In this document: positions 43,860 through 56,332 of the stretch, in pieces
How positions within the stretch are numbered: position 1 is the first letter of the stretch
Layout of the letters: every line of letters starts with the position of its first letter
Assembly: GCF_016864555.1 (NCBI RefSeq)
Contig: NZ_CP044012.1
Coordinates: forward strand, 616,501 to 680,500
Length of the DNA: 64,000 bases
Direction: 5' to 3'
From: Sinorhizobium sp. BG8
Lineage (GTDB): Bacteria > Pseudomonadota > Alphaproteobacteria > Rhizobiales > Rhizobiaceae
Position numbers and translations under genes: made by a program
The notes under the pieces: model-generated
Database searches by the model: none
What the model saw: only the letters and a program-made list of their open reading frames with translations
What the model was told of the DNA's origin: nothing

Positions 43860-44639
43860 CTACCCCTCGCCCGGAAATCGCTGATGGAAGGAGCGCAGGA
43901 TGTCGCTGCGGATCTGGGGATTTCGCGACTGCCGCGGGACCCGGATGAGAAAATTGCCAAGCACATGACATGGGCGTGGCGAAAGGACGATGATCCTGTC
44001 GGCCAGCATCACCGCTTCCTGCAGATTGTGCGTGACCATCAGAACCGTCATCGGCCTTTCCTCCACCAGGGCAAGCAGAAGATTGCGCAACTGCTGGGCC
44101 GTCGCCTCATCGAGGGAAACGAAAGGCTCGTCGAGCACGAGGAGGTCGGGCGCAATCGCAAGCGCGCGGGCTATGGCCGCACGCCGCGCCAGCCCGAGCG
44201 AGAGCTCCGAAGGATAGAAATCACGCATCTTGGAGAGCCCAAGCGTAGCGTAGAGATCGTCGAGGTTATCGCCGCGCATGGAGTGCGGCTGTGCCAGCCG
44301 CACGTTTTGCTCGACCGTCCGCCACGGCAGAAGGAGTGGCTCCTGGAAGACCGCGCCGATGCGAGGTTCGTGCGTTTCGGGAAACTCGACCGTTCCCTCG
44401 AACGAATGATCCAGGCCAAGCACGATCCGCAGGGTCGTCGTCTTGCCGCAGCCTGACGGCCCCACAACGCAGACGAACTCACTCTGCGCGAGTTCGAACG
44501 TGAGGTCGCGCACGACTTCTATGCGGCCGCCATTCGAGAGTTCGAAGGCCCTCCGCCGGATATCGACCTTAAGCCGCGCGCTTACGCCAGCGTGTTGATG
44601 CGTGTTCAAGAGGCTGCACCGCGAGTACTTCGATGACAA
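43860..44639 (-). CDS. ABC transporter ATP-binding protein (SsuB/TauB-like)
   Basis: About 259 residues from TTG 44639, or 249 from TTG 44609; neither has a clear ribosome site, and the gene overlaps the permease stop. Walker A is GPSGCGKTTTLRI, then a Q-loop VFQEPLLLPWRTV, a degenerate signature ELSLGLARRAAIARAL, Walker B LVLDEPFVSLD, and MVTHNLQEA. The signature LSLGLARR in place of LSGGQ is odd but seen in this class. It works with the two genes upstream. Confidence 0.88.
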   Translation of the reverse strand: MSSKYSRCSLLNTHQHAGVSARLKVDIRRRAFELSNGGRIEVVRDLTFELAQSEFVCVVGPSGCGKTTTLRIVLGLDHSFEGTVEFPETHEPRIGAVFQEPLLLPWRTVEQNVRLAQPHSMRGDNLDDLYATLGLSKMRDFYPSELSLGLARRAAIARALAIAPDLLVLDEPFVSLDEATAQQLRNLLLALVEERPMTVLMVTHNLQEAVMLADRIIVLSPRPCHVLGNFLIRVPRQSRNPQIRSDILRSFHQRFPGEG

Positions 44640-45387
44640 GCATCACGCAGACAAAAGCCAGCGTATATGCAAGGATTGATGCGACATCGAATAGCTGAAA
44701 ATAGAGGTTGATCTGGAAGCCGACGCCGTTGGAACGCCCGAGCAGTTCCACGACGAGAACGATCTTCCAGATAAGCGAGATGCCGGAGCGCGAGGCGGCG
44801 GCGAGATAGGGCTGCAATTGCGGCAGCAAGACATGGCGAAACTGCGCGAGCGCGCTGAATCTGTAGACCCTGGCCATGTCGGAATAGCGATGGTCGAGCG
44901 CCCTCGTACCTTCCCGCATCGTCACCACGACGTTCGGGATCTTGTTCAGCGCAACGGCCCCGACTGCCGCAGCCTCCGTCAACCCGAACCAGATGTAGGC
45001 AAGCACGATGACGACCAGGGCCGGTATGTTGAGAAACAGGATGACCCAGGGATTTAGGAACTGGTCGGCGCGCCGATAGCTGCCTAGGAAGATGCCGATC
45101 GCAGATCCGATCACCATCGCCAGAACGAATGCCGCCGCCACCCGGCACAGCGTCACGCCAAGATGAAACGGAAGTTCGCCGGTGCGCACGTCGCGGATGA
45201 ATGCATCGAGAACCGTGAGCGGCGGCGGGAAAGAGCGGCTCGGCCATATCGTAGCTGCAAGATGCCAGATGATGGCAAGTGCCAGGAAGGAAGCAACGGT
45301 CATGAGCGCCGGAGTAAAATCGCGGCGACGTGACTCTGTGGCCGATGCGTCGTTCAATTTGTTCGTTCCGATTGACGCGAGCTTCAC
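44569..45387 (-). CDS. ABC transporter permease (SsuC/TauC-like)
   Basis: 272 residues with five or six helices and a typical BPD loop (MARVYRFSALAQFRHVLLPQL). It directly adjoins the binding-protein gene (no intergenic base). Family members import nitrate, taurine or sulfonates; here the transporter sits with quinoprotein-relay genes, so the substrate is open. Confidence 0.9.
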   Translation of the reverse strand: MKLASIGTNKLNDASATESRRRDFTPALMTVASFLALAIIWHLAATIWPSRSFPPPLTVLDAFIRDVRTGELPFHLGVTLCRVAAAFVLAMVIGSAIGIFLGSYRRADQFLNPWVILFLNIPALVVIVLAYIWFGLTEAAAVGAVALNKIPNVVVTMREGTRALDHRYSDMARVYRFSALAQFRHVLLPQLQPYLAAASRSGISLIWKIVLVVELLGRSNGVGFQINLYFQLFDVASILAYTLAFVCVMLVIEVLAVQPLEHASTRWRKRAA

Positions 45388-46380
45388 CTACTTCGCCCTC
45401 CAGAACGTGCCCGGCATCAGCGTCTTCGAGGACCCCACGAGCTTTTCGCCGCCGATAGTCGCAAGGACGGCGTAGAGCTTGCCCGCATCCCGTTCCTCGT
45501 CGGCGAGCGGACGGTTGGGAATGCCTTCCCGATACCGGTCGCGCAGAACTTCCAGCTCCCGCCCGTCGGCCTTGATGAGCGGAGCGAGCCGCTCCCATTC
45601 CGTATCGGAGCTCTCGAGCAAGGCCTTTGCATCGGTGCTGGCGGCAACGAAACCCTTTATCGCTTCCGGGTTCTCCTGAGCCCACTTGTCGTGGAAGATG
45701 TATCCGAGCGCAGAGACGGGACCGGAAGCGCCAAGGGCGATTGCCGCCTCGTTCGTCCCGATCAGCCTGCGAAAGCCCTTTGCCTCAAGTCGCGCGCAGA
45801 AATGCCAGAAATTCAGTACCGCATCGAGTTCGCCCTGCTGGACCTTCTCAGCCAGCAGCGGCGGCGCGCCGTAGGCGATCTCGTTGACGTCCGAAAGGTC
45901 GGTGCCAAGCTCCTTCTTCGCCAGCCCCTGGAGAAGCAGCCAGCTCTTGTCGAGCGGGCCGCCAGCGACGCCGATCGTCTTGCCCGTTAGGTCACCCAGC
46001 CCCTGGATCGGCGACTGTTGAGGAACCATGATCGCGCCGACCGCAGACGAGTATGGCACCATCGTGAGGTCCACGCCTGAAGCGCGCTGCCGCGACACCC
46101 AAAGCCAATCGGAGACGATGATATCGACGTCGCCTGCCATCATCGCGACGTTCGTCGCATCCTCGCCCGCGAAAAATTTGACGTCCAGGGTGATCCCGTG
46201 TTTCTGGTCCAAGCCGTTGTGCTTGATCGTATCCAGTTCCCAGTTGACGGTGCCGAACTTTAGGACGCCGACGCGAACGGTCTCTGACGCGCTGGCAGGT
46301 CCCGCCGGCACCTGCATGAGAAAGAGCAAGGCCAGCAACCAACATACTGCCCGGCCTATTCGGCCGATCCTACCTCCCAT
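45388..46380 (-). CDS. ABC transporter periplasmic substrate-binding protein (NitT/TauT type)
   Basis: 330 residues from ATG 46380 with a strong GGGAGGACACG. Signal peptide LLALLFLMQVPAGPASA, then mature SETVRVGVLKFGTVNWELD. VDIIVSDWLWVSRQR, PYSSAVGAIMVPQ and KTIGVAGGPLDKSWLL are like SsuA/ThiY-type receptors. It begins an operon binding protein-permease-ATPase-metallohydrolase-SoxYZ-like carrier. I infer that the imported molecule is handled by, or made for, the quinoprotein system. Confidence 0.9.
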   Translation of the reverse strand: MGGRIGRIGRAVCWLLALLFLMQVPAGPASASETVRVGVLKFGTVNWELDTIKHNGLDQKHGITLDVKFFAGEDATNVAMMAGDVDIIVSDWLWVSRQRASGVDLTMVPYSSAVGAIMVPQQSPIQGLGDLTGKTIGVAGGPLDKSWLLLQGLAKKELGTDLSDVNEIAYGAPPLLAEKVQQGELDAVLNFWHFCARLEAKGFRRLIGTNEAAIALGASGPVSALGYIFHDKWAQENPEAIKGFVAASTDAKALLESSDTEWERLAPLIKADGRELEVLRDRYREGIPNRPLADEERDAGKLYAVLATIGGEKLVGSSKTLMPGTFWRAK

Positions 46381-46450
46381 CGTGTCCTCCCAGACATTCA
46401 AGTCATTCCAGCGCTTGCCCTAAAAAAAGCCGCGCCCAATTCAAAGCATT

Positions 46451-46660
46451 CTAAATATTGATCTCTTTCGTTGGATAGGCGCAGCGCCATTTGATAACGC
46501 GTACGTTGGGATGCCCCTCCGACCATCGCGCGATCTGGGCGGGGGCCTGGAACATGCAGTTCAGAATGTTACCCTTGTTTTCGAAATGAAGGCGCTCTTC
46601 CCGGCAACTCGTGGGAGTGGCCAAGAGACAGATCGTCAGAACGAGATCGATTAAATCCAT
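46451..46660 (-). CDS. Small conserved hypothetical protein
   Basis: 69 residues behind a perfect GGAGGTGC site. An N-terminal hydrophobic stretch (LIDLVLTICLLATPTSC) suggests export or membrane anchoring. The rest (NCMFQAPAQIARWSEGHPN, then IKWRCAYP) is of a type often seen as small periplasmic proteins of Rhizobiales, with three or four Cys. Function unknown. Confidence 0.7.
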   Translation of the reverse strand: MDLIDLVLTICLLATPTSCREERLHFENKGNILNCMFQAPAQIARWSEGHPNVRVIKWRCAYPTKEINI

Positions 46661-47004
46661 GTAGCACCTCCAGGCCGGCGAGCCTTGCCACCCGCCGCTC
46701 CACGCCGTGATGGCTCGATAACGACGCCATCAGCATATCACGCATCTCTCGGTGCCGGAGAGAAACCTCCGATAACCTAGGGGCATGAAGAGCTTGCGTC
46801 AATTGCATCTTCCCGCCCCGCGCCAGTTTCCCTTGCAGGAAGACGATTGACTTATGGCGTCTCGCGGGTAACTTTTTTTGCGGGAAGCAGACTGCCCTTG
46901 GCGTTAGGCCGGGGGCGCAAGCGATCCTGGATGGCAAGCGCCCGAGGAGGAAAATCGGCGCCTGCTTTCGTCAAAGGGCACCCTTGGCGAAACGAGGAAA
47001 TGCA
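46661..47004. other. Intergenic region before the cytochrome c gene
   Basis: 344 bases between divergent genes. No gene of quality is present. GACGAGGAAA-type sequence at 46993-47000 serves as the ribosome site of the cytochrome gene. A T-tract (TTTTTTT) near 46870 may belong to a promoter. No operator is obvious. Confidence 0.35.
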
Positions 47005-47397
47005 ATGCGATATCGAATACTTCTGATCGGCGCATCAGTCGCGATGTTCTCTGGCTATGCGGCTCATGCCGAAGGAGGAGATGCCACGGCGGGTGCCACG
47101 GTCTTCAACAAGTGCAAGGCCTGTCACACCGCGGAGGACGACAAGAACAAGGTTGGCCCTTCGCTCTTCGGCGTGATCGGCAGGACGGCCGGCACACACG
47201 AGGGGTTCAAATACTCCTCGGCGATGGTGGATGCCGGGAAGGCAGGACTCGTCTGGGACGAAGCATCTTTGCGCGACTATCTTCACAACCCGAAAGCGAA
47301 AGTGAAGGGCACGAAGATGGCATTTGCCGGTCTGAAGAACGAGGACGACATCACAAATCTGCTCGCCTATCTTGAGCAATTTCCCAAGAAGCAATGA
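47005..47397 (+). CDS. Soluble class I cytochrome c
   Basis: 130 residues from ATG 47005 (GAGGAAAT upstream) with a signal peptide (LLIGASVAMFSGYAAHA). One heme site CKACH, then VGPSLFGVIGRTAGTHEGFKY and a Met ligand in KGTKMAFAG, the pattern of cytochrome c2/c550. It could pass electrons from XoxG to the terminal oxidase. A hairpin follows. Confidence 0.92.
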   Translation: MRYRILLIGASVAMFSGYAAHAEGGDATAGATVFNKCKACHTAEDDKNKVGPSLFGVIGRTAGTHEGFKYSSAMVDAGKAGLVWDEASLRDYLHNPKAKVKGTKMAFAGLKNEDDITNLLAYLEQFPKKQ

Positions 47398-47404
47398 ACA
47401 GAAT

Positions 47405-47431
47405 GACCGCCTGCAACAACAGCGGGCGGTC
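47405..47431 (+). terminator. Hairpin terminator after the cytochrome c gene
   Basis: GACCGCC and GGCGGTC form a 7-bp stem around a 13-base loop, eight bases past the stop codon. Only a weak AATTCC follows, so efficiency is unclear. The following 120 bases to the cbbE stop show nothing else. Confidence 0.55.
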
Positions 47432-47555
47432 AATTCCTGCCGATGATATTCACGTTCTTGCTTTACTCACAAAAACTCCGGCAAAATATTGTTTTAATTC
47501 AATTACATTCACGTGATTACGGCGCACATTCGCTGGAAATCGCGCTGACCGGCTA

Positions 47556-48245
47556 TCACGCCGCACGGCGCGCAGTGGCGTTGTCCGCGGCATCGCGGAT
47601 GGCCTGGATGTTGGAAGCGTAGCGGGAACAGTCGTTGTCGCGGAATATGGCTGAACCGGCGACGAGAACATTTGCTCCCGCAGCAGCCACCAGGGGAGCG
47701 GTCTCCTGTGTAACTCCGCCGTCCACTTCGATGTGTATGGGCCGGTCCCCGATCATGGACGCTACGCGGCGCACCTTCTCGACCACCGACGGTATGAAGG
47801 CCTGACCGCCGAAACCCGGATTGACGGTCATCAAAAGCACCAGATCCAGACGATCCAGCACGTATTCGACCACGCTTTCCGGGGTCGAAGGATTGAGCGA
47901 CACGCCCGCCCGCTTGCCAAGTCCTCGGATCGCCTGCAGGGTCCTGTCGAGGTGCGGCCCTGCCTCCGCGTGAACGGTGATGTAATCGCATCCCGCCTCG
48001 GCGAAGGCCGCAAGGTAGGGATCGGCGGGGGCAATCATCAGATGGCAATCGAAGACGGCGTCCGTCCGGCTTCGGATCGATTTGACGATCTGCGGGCCGA
48101 AGGTGATGTTCGGCACGAAGTGTCCGTCCATCACGTCGAGATGAATCCAGTCCGCACCCGCCTTGACGACGTTTTCCACTTCGTCCCCGAGACGGGAAAA
48201 ATCAGCGGAGAGGATGGATGGGGCGATGAGTGTCCTGTCCCTCAT
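47556..48245 (-). CDS. cbbE: Ribulose-phosphate 3-epimerase
   Basis: 229 residues, TIM barrel. [46 protein letters not shown] and the phosphate loop [13 protein letters not shown] are all present, as is [12 protein letters not shown]. It interconverts ribulose-5-P and xylulose-5-P for RuBP regeneration. Last gene of the cbb operon; its start overlaps the cbbX stop by ATGA. Confidence 0.96.
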   Translation of the reverse strand: MRDRTLIAPSILSADFSRLGDEVENVVKAGADWIHLDVMDGHFVPNITFGPQIVKSIRSRTDAVFDCHLMIAPADPYLAAFAEAGCDYITVHAEAGPHLDRTLQAIRGLGKRAGVSLNPSTPESVVEYVLDRLDLVLLMTVNPGFGGQAFIPSVVEKVRRVASMIGDRPIHIEVDGGVTQETAPLVAAAGANVLVAGSAIFRDNDCSRYASNIQAIRDAADNATARRAA

Positions 48246-49183
48246 ACCGACTTGTCCCTGTTTTGCGCTGCCACGGCGAAGACACGGCTCGCCGTGATAT
48301 CCGCGGCAGTGATCGTCGACAGCGCCTTAGCATCGACCGGCCCGTCAGAGGCCTCGAACAGGCGGTTCGCCTGGCGCAGGCGAGCCCTGTCGAGGGCATT
48401 CCGGATGGATCGGGCGTTGGCGAAATGCGGTTGCCGTCGGCGGCGTGATATGTATTCCGCCATCACCTGCCGTCCGTTCGGCTCAAAGGCATAGTTCTGC
48501 TTCTCGAGCATTGCTACCGCAATGTTCAGAAGCTCCTCGTCGCTGTAGTCCGGAAAGTCGATATGGTGGGCGATGCGGGAACGGAAACCCGGATTGCTCT
48601 CGAAGAAGCGGTCCATCTTCTCTGCGTAGCCGGCCATGATCACCACGAGATCGTCCCGCTGGTTCTCCATGACTTGCAGGAGAATTTCGATGGCCTCCTG
48701 ACCGTAGTCGCGTTCATTCTCCTGTCGGTAGAGGTAGTAGGCCTCGTCTATGAAGAGCACGCCGCCCATTGCCCTCTTCAGGATCTCCTTTGTTTTCGGC
48801 GCGGTGTGCCCGATGTACTGCCCGACGAGATCGTCGCGGGTGACGGAAACGAGATGTCCCTTGCGAATGTAACCGAGGCGATGAAGAAGATCGGCCATCT
48901 TCAGCGCCACGGTGGTTTTTCCTGTGCCCGGATTGCCGCTGAAGCTCATGTGCAGTGTCGGCGTTTCGTGGGCGAGCCCAAGGCCTTTGCGCGCCCGTTC
49001 GACGAGGAGCAACGCAGCCGTCTCGCGGATGCGTTGCTTGACGGGTGCGAGCCCGATCAGATTGCGATCGAGCTCGTCCAGCACGTCCTTCACCCCGGAC
49101 TGGACATATTCCGCCCGGAGGTCGACCAAGGTGCTGGCCGCCGTTTCAAGCGGTCGGGGGATGGTTGTGACCGCCTCACCCAT
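48242..49183 (-). CDS. cbbX: RuBisCO activase CbbX (AAA+)
   Basis: 313 residues. Walker [16 protein letters not shown], Walker [14 protein letters not shown], sensor-like [19 protein letters not shown]. CbbX is a hexameric AAA+ protein that frees inhibited red-type RuBisCO by pulling the CbbL C-terminal tail. Overlaps cbbS by eight bases. Confidence 0.96.
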   Translation of the reverse strand: MGEAVTTIPRPLETAASTLVDLRAEYVQSGVKDVLDELDRNLIGLAPVKQRIRETAALLLVERARKGLGLAHETPTLHMSFSGNPGTGKTTVALKMADLLHRLGYIRKGHLVSVTRDDLVGQYIGHTAPKTKEILKRAMGGVLFIDEAYYLYRQENERDYGQEAIEILLQVMENQRDDLVVIMAGYAEKMDRFFESNPGFRSRIAHHIDFPDYSDEELLNIAVAMLEKQNYAFEPNGRQVMAEYISRRRRQPHFANARSIRNALDRARLRQANRLFEASDGPVDAKALSTITAADITASRVFAVAAQNRDKSV

Positions 49184-49595
49184 AGCGTTGACCCGCTGGC
49201 TTGTCGGCAGCGTAAGAGCGGGTGGTGTAGCGGATACTCCGTCCCGTGGCCTCTTGGCGCTCGAGCCGGAAACCTGGTTCCGTCTCCGGCCGGTTCACCA
49301 GGAAGGAAAGCCGGACGGACTCCCAGCCATGGCGATTGTCGAAGGCGACGAAACGGATGTAGCGATCGCCATAGACCTTGCGGCACTCGTTCAGTTCCAT
49401 GATCAACGCGGCCGCATCGGGATTGTCGAACATGGGATGACCCCACATGTCCCAGTAGGTGTTGCGCGGATGGGGGTCGTCCGTGAATTCGAGGCTGATC
49501 GCCCAACCGTTGTCGATGCAATACTGCGCTTGAGCCGCGATCTGCTTGTCGGTCAATGGCGGCAGGAAAGAGAAGGCTCCCTGGGTGATATGCAT
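49176..49595 (-). CDS. cbbS: RuBisCO small subunit CbbS (red type)
   Basis: 139 residues, longer than green-type small subunits because of the C-terminal beta-hairpin extension found in red-type enzymes (here [16 protein letters not shown]). Typical opening [14 protein letters not shown] and [16 protein letters not shown]. It forms an L8S8 complex with CbbL, whose gene is ten bases upstream. Confidence 0.96.
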   Translation of the reverse strand: MHITQGAFSFLPPLTDKQIAAQAQYCIDNGWAISLEFTDDPHPRNTYWDMWGHPMFDNPDAAALIMELNECRKVYGDRYIRFVAFDNRHGWESVRLSFLVNRPETEPGFRLERQEATGRSIRYTTRSYAADKPAGQRYG

Positions 49596-49605
49596 GTCTG
49601 TTCTC

Positions 49606-52178
<2,573 letters not shown>

Positions 52179-52247
52179 AGGCCTTTCCTTTCGTATTCGT
52201 CAGTTGAGCGCTCGTGCGGGACGGTCCCGTTCCGCGCCTGGTAAATT

Positions 52248-54260
52248 TCAGCGGACAAGATTCAGCGCAGCTTCTACGGCAGCAGCGGGCGTGATGCCGA
52301 AATGGCGATAGAGGTCTGGAGCCGGAGCGCTCGCACCGAAGCCGTTCATCCCGATGAAGACGCCGTTCTCACCGATGTACCGGTCCCAACCCAGCCGTGC
52401 CGCGGCTTCGATGGCGATGCGCGGTGCCGTCCCCAGGACGCTCCGTCGGTACTCCGGCGATTGCTCCTCGAAGAGCTCGAAGCACGGCATCGAGACCACG
52501 GCAGCGGCAATCCCGTGGTCGGCGGCAAGCATGTCCGCCGCTGCACAGGCGATCTCTACTTCCGAGCCGGAGGCAATAAGCGTGACGGCACGTGGCAGTT
52601 CCGTTTCGCGCAGCACGTAGCCTCCCCGTTCGGCGAGGTTCTCCTCGCTGTGCGCCGCGCGGCACATCGGCAGGTTCTGCCGCGACAGGACGAGCACGCT
52701 CGGGCGGCCGCTGTTCTTTAGCGCCACCTCCCAGCATTCGGCCGTCTCTACGATGTCGCACGGACGCATCACCAAGATGCCCGGCGTCGCCCGCAGCATT
52801 GCCAGATGCTCGATCGGCTGGTGGGTAGGCCCGTCTTCTCCAAGCCCGATCGAGTCGTGTGTCAGCACGTAGATCACCTGCTGGCCCATGAGGGCGGAAA
52901 GACGCATGGCGCCGCGCGCATAGTCGGCGAAGACAAGGAAGGTCCCGCCGTACGGGATGAAACCGCCATGGAGAGCGAGACCGTTCATCGCGGCCGCCAT
53001 GCCATGCTCGCGGATGCCGTAGTGGATGTATCGCCCGGCAAAATTCTCCGGTCCGATCGAATCCATCCCCGCAGTCAGCGTCAGGTTCGAATGCGTGAGA
53101 TCGGCCGAGCCGCCGATCGTCAGGTCGGTTGCAGCATTGATGATGCCGAGAACCATCTCAGACGCCTTGCGGGTCGCAACCTTGGTTGCCTTTTCCTGAT
53201 GCTCCCTGCGAAAGTCCCTTAGTGCCCCATAGAGCGCAGACGGCACCTCCCGGGCCATGGAGCGAGCGAAGGCGGGCGCATGGGGAGACGCCGCGATCCG
53301 GTGCGACCAGTTGCGTTGCGCTTCAGCACCCCGCGCGGCGATTTCTCTCCACCGATCCCGGATGGGTTCGGGAACCTCGAACGGTTGATGCGGCCACGGC
53401 AATGCCTGCCTTGCTGCCTCGACCTCGGCCGTGCCGAGCGGCGCGCCATGAGTCTTCTCCGATCCCTGCAGATTGGGCGCGCCCTTGCCGATGATCGTCC
53501 GGCAGGAGATAAGCGACGGCTTGTTCGAGTTTCTCGCTCTGGAGATCGCGCGGCCGATCGCATCGTGATCGTGCCCATCCACGTCCTGTACATCGAACCC
53601 GGCCGCCTCGAAGCGGTCCAGTTGATTCATCGAGGTGGAAAGGCTGGTCGCCCCGTCGATAGAGATGGAATTGTTGTCCCAGAGTACGATCAGCCGGGAA
53701 AGCCTCAGATGTCCGGCGAGGTCGATCGCCTCGTGGCTGATGCCCTCCTGCAGGCATCCGTCTCCGGCGATGACATAGGTGAAGTGATCGACGAGATCAT
53801 TTCCGAAGCGGGAATTGGCGATCCGTTCGGCAAGAGCCATGCCCACCGCGGTCGCAATTCCCTGCCCCAGGGGACCTGTCGTCGTCTCGATGCCCAGGGC
53901 GTGGCCGTATTCGGGGTGCCCGGCCGTCTTCGCTCCGAGCTGGCGAAAACGCTGCAATTCCTCCATCGGCATGTCTTGGTAGCCGATCAGGTGGTGGAGC
54001 GCATACTGCAGCATCGAACCATGCCCGGCCGACAGGATGAAACGATCGCGGTCCGGCCAATCAGGATGGGACGGGTCGATGCGGATGAACCTGTTGAACA
54101 GAACCGTCGCGACGTCCGCCATCCCCATAGGCATGCCCGGGTGGCCGGAGTTTGCCTTCTGAACTCCATCCATTGCCAATGCACGGATCGCATTGGCCAT
54201 ATCCCTTTCGGTGACGATGGCGGCGACGGATTCTTCCCGTATCTGCGTGTTGACGTTCAT
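52248..54260 (-). CDS. cbbT: Transketolase
   Basis: 670 residues from ATG 54260; ATG 54269 is a near alternative. TPP-binding GHPGMPMG and [13 protein letters not shown], with the pyrimidine domain [15 protein letters not shown] and a [18 protein letters not shown] loop. It transfers two-carbon units in RuBP regeneration. The long open frame to 54665 is antisense-free but overlaps cbbP, so it was not used. Confidence 0.96.
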   Translation of the reverse strand: MNVNTQIREESVAAIVTERDMANAIRALAMDGVQKANSGHPGMPMGMADVATVLFNRFIRIDPSHPDWPDRDRFILSAGHGSMLQYALHHLIGYQDMPMEELQRFRQLGAKTAGHPEYGHALGIETTTGPLGQGIATAVGMALAERIANSRFGNDLVDHFTYVIAGDGCLQEGISHEAIDLAGHLRLSRLIVLWDNNSISIDGATSLSTSMNQLDRFEAAGFDVQDVDGHDHDAIGRAISRARNSNKPSLISCRTIIGKGAPNLQGSEKTHGAPLGTAEVEAARQALPWPHQPFEVPEPIRDRWREIAARGAEAQRNWSHRIAASPHAPAFARSMAREVPSALYGALRDFRREHQEKATKVATRKASEMVLGIINAATDLTIGGSADLTHSNLTLTAGMDSIGPENFAGRYIHYGIREHGMAAAMNGLALHGGFIPYGGTFLVFADYARGAMRLSALMGQQVIYVLTHDSIGLGEDGPTHQPIEHLAMLRATPGILVMRPCDIVETAECWEVALKNSGRPSVLVLSRQNLPMCRAAHSEENLAERGGYVLRETELPRAVTLIASGSEVEIACAAADMLAADHGIAAAVVSMPCFELFEEQSPEYRRSVLGTAPRIAIEAAARLGWDRYIGENGVFIGMNGFGASAPAPDLYRHFGITPAAAVEAALNLVR

Positions 54261-54271
54261 CGGCTTCATCC

Positions 54272-55144
54272 TCAGGAGACACGGCTCTTGCGTTCGAGCA
54301 GTTGCATGATCAGGGGTGTCAGGATCAGCTGCATGGCGAGATCGAGCTTGTTGCCGGGGACGACGATGGAGTTCGCCCGCGACATGAACGAGTCGTGGAT
54401 CATCGACAGCAGATAGGGAAAATCGATGCCGCGCGGTCGCGCGAAGCGGATGACAAGCATCGATTCGTCCGGCGTCGGTATCCAGCGCGCCACGAAGGGA
54501 TTGGACGTGTCCACGATCGGCACGCGCTGGAAATTTATGTCCGTCAGCGTGAACTGGGGCGTGATGTAACGGACATAGTCCGGCATCCGCCGCAGGATCA
54601 CGTCCATGACGGCTTCGGTCGAGTAGCCGCGCGTTGCCCGGTCCCGGTGAATTTTCTGGATCCACTCCAGGTTAATGACGGGAACCACGCCGATCTTCAG
54701 GTCGCCATGCCGGGCGAGATTGACCTTGTCCGTGACCGCGCATCCGTGCAGCCCCTCGTAGAACAGCAAGGTGCTGGGTGGAAACTCACGCCATTTGGTG
54801 AAGGAACCGGTCGGCATCTCGAACTGCGCAGCCTCTTCCTCGTCATGCACATAGGTCCTGGTACGACCCGTGCCGCGCCGGCCATACTCCTCGAACACCG
54901 AGTCGAGCATTTCCAGGTCGTTGGCCTCGACGTTGAAATGGGTGAAGTTGGGATTGCCGTTCCTTTCCTCCTCCGCGACCTTCTCCTTCATCGCCTGGCG
55001 GTCATAGCGATGAAACGCATCGCCCTCGATGAAGGCCGCCTCGACCTGTTCGCGACGGAAAATCTGTTCGAAGATCTTCTTCACGGACGTTGTTCCCGCC
55101 CCTGAAGATCCTGTGATGGTGATTATGGGGTGCTTAGCCGACAT
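54272..55144 (-). CDS. cbbP: Phosphoribulokinase
   Basis: 290 residues, the bacterial type I length. P-loop [16 protein letters not shown], then [13 protein letters not shown] and [10 protein letters not shown], and a [11 protein letters not shown] region. It phosphorylates ribulose-5-P with ATP to RuBP and is, with RuBisCO, unique to the Calvin cycle. Starts at ATG 55144. Confidence 0.97.
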   Translation of the reverse strand: MSAKHPIITITGSSGAGTTSVKKIFEQIFRREQVEAAFIEGDAFHRYDRQAMKEKVAEEERNGNPNFTHFNVEANDLEMLDSVFEEYGRRGTGRTRTYVHDEEEAAQFEMPTGSFTKWREFPPSTLLFYEGLHGCAVTDKVNLARHGDLKIGVVPVINLEWIQKIHRDRATRGYSTEAVMDVILRRMPDYVRYITPQFTLTDINFQRVPIVDTSNPFVARWIPTPDESMLVIRFARPRGIDFPYLLSMIHDSFMSRANSIVVPGNKLDLAMQLILTPLIMQLLERKSRVS

Positions 55145-55160
55145 GCGGGCAACCTCCCGT

Positions 55161-56210
55161 TCAAGCTCTGAAGAGGCCGCGATTGCTGAACAGCGGCGCC
55201 CGTTCCCCGATGTTGCTGGGTTCGGTGTGATAGCGGCCGATGCGCTCCACCTCCCGGGTCGAGCCGAAAACGAGCGGGACGCGCTGGTGCAGGCTCGTCG
55301 GCACGAGATCCAGAATTCGGTCGACGGTATCCGTGGCCGAGCCACCCGCCTGTTCGACGAGGAAGGCGATCGGATTGGCCTCGTAGATGAGGCGCAGACG
55401 GCCCTCGCCGTATCCCTTGCGACGGTCGCCCGGATAGAGATAGACCCCGCCCCGGACCAGGATGCGGTAGACGTCAGCAACCACGGCCGCGATCCAGCGC
55501 ATGTTGAAGTCCTTCCCGCGGGGACCCTCCGCTCCCTTCAGGCAATCATCGACATAGAGACGCACCGCTTCGTCCCAGTGGCGGTAGTTGCTCGCATTGA
55601 CCGCGAACTCCTGGGTGCGCGAGGGAATGTTCACGCTTTCATAGGCTTGGACGAATGTTCCGAGCTGCCACGAGAAGATGAAGATATGCGTTCCGCTCCC
55701 GATCGTCAGGACGAGAGCCAGTTGCGGCCCGTAGATGAAAAAGCCGGCAGCGAGCTGAACGACCCCCCGTTGGAGAAAGGAGGCATCCCGCTCGCCGACC
55801 GGATCTCCAGTCGCTGGGAGGATGGAGAAGATTGTCCCAATGGACACGTTCGTGTCGATGTTCGACGAGCCGTCGAGAGGGTCTAGAGCGACCGCGAGCG
55901 GAGCCGCCGGATTGAGAAGGACGGCGTGCTCGAGCTCCTCCGAGGCGTAGGTACGCACCGGCGCCTGACGCATGGCGTCGACGAACAGGCGGTCCGCGAA
56001 AATGTCGAGGTCCTTCTGGGCATCTCCGCCGCCGCCGACATGCCCATGGCTGTCGGCGAAGCCTGCACCAAGAACACCCTGATGGATGGTGTTGCGCAAT
56101 TTGAGCGCGGCCGTGGCCAGGTGGCGGATGGTGGAAGCAACAGCTTCGCCGAACGGTTCCCGGCGCGCGATATAGGAGTTCAGATACGCATCCAGCGTCG
56201 AAGCAATCAT
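55161..56210 (-). CDS. cbbF: Fructose-1,6-bisphosphatase class I
   Basis: 349 residues. Metal/phosphate motif VALDPLDGSSNIDTN, then an N-terminal AALKLRNTI and KGYGEGRLRLIYEANPIAF near the C terminus (sugar-phosphate site). It hydrolyses FBP and, in this operon type, also sedoheptulose-1,7-bisphosphate. First gene of the operon, divergent from cbbR. Confidence 0.96.
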   Translation of the reverse strand: MIASTLDAYLNSYIARREPFGEAVASTIRHLATAALKLRNTIHQGVLGAGFADSHGHVGGGGDAQKDLDIFADRLFVDAMRQAPVRTYASEELEHAVLLNPAAPLAVALDPLDGSSNIDTNVSIGTIFSILPATGDPVGERDASFLQRGVVQLAAGFFIYGPQLALVLTIGSGTHIFIFSWQLGTFVQAYESVNIPSRTQEFAVNASNYRHWDEAVRLYVDDCLKGAEGPRGKDFNMRWIAAVVADVYRILVRGGVYLYPGDRRKGYGEGRLRLIYEANPIAFLVEQAGGSATDTVDRILDLVPTSLHQRVPLVFGSTREVERIGRYHTEPSNIGERAPLFSNRGLFRA

Positions 56211-56280
56211 GGCCAGTTCCTCCCCGCCCTCTGATCTCTTCTCCCCGGGCAGGGTTGTATCGAACCAAAAACCGCCTCAT

Positions 56281-56313
56281 AAGTAAAATTTATTGTATTT
56301 ACTTACTACGTAA
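56281..56313. promoter_or_regulatory. Candidate CbbR operator in the cbbF-cbbR intergenic region
   Basis: AAGTAAA at 56281-56287 and TTTACTT at 56298-56304 form a perfect 7-bp inverted repeat. It overlaps TTAC-N7-GTAA at 56299-56313, a T-N11-A LysR-type half-site pair. The whole gap is very AT-rich and is the only place for the divergent cbb promoters. Confidence 0.6.
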
Positions 56314-56332
56314 AAAAAATTAAGTTATTCGG

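Noticed and set aside
46569-46937. 122-residue minus-strand open frame overlapping the 69-residue gene
   Set aside because: No ribosome site or recognised domain; the shorter gene has a perfect ribosome site and a family-like sequence.
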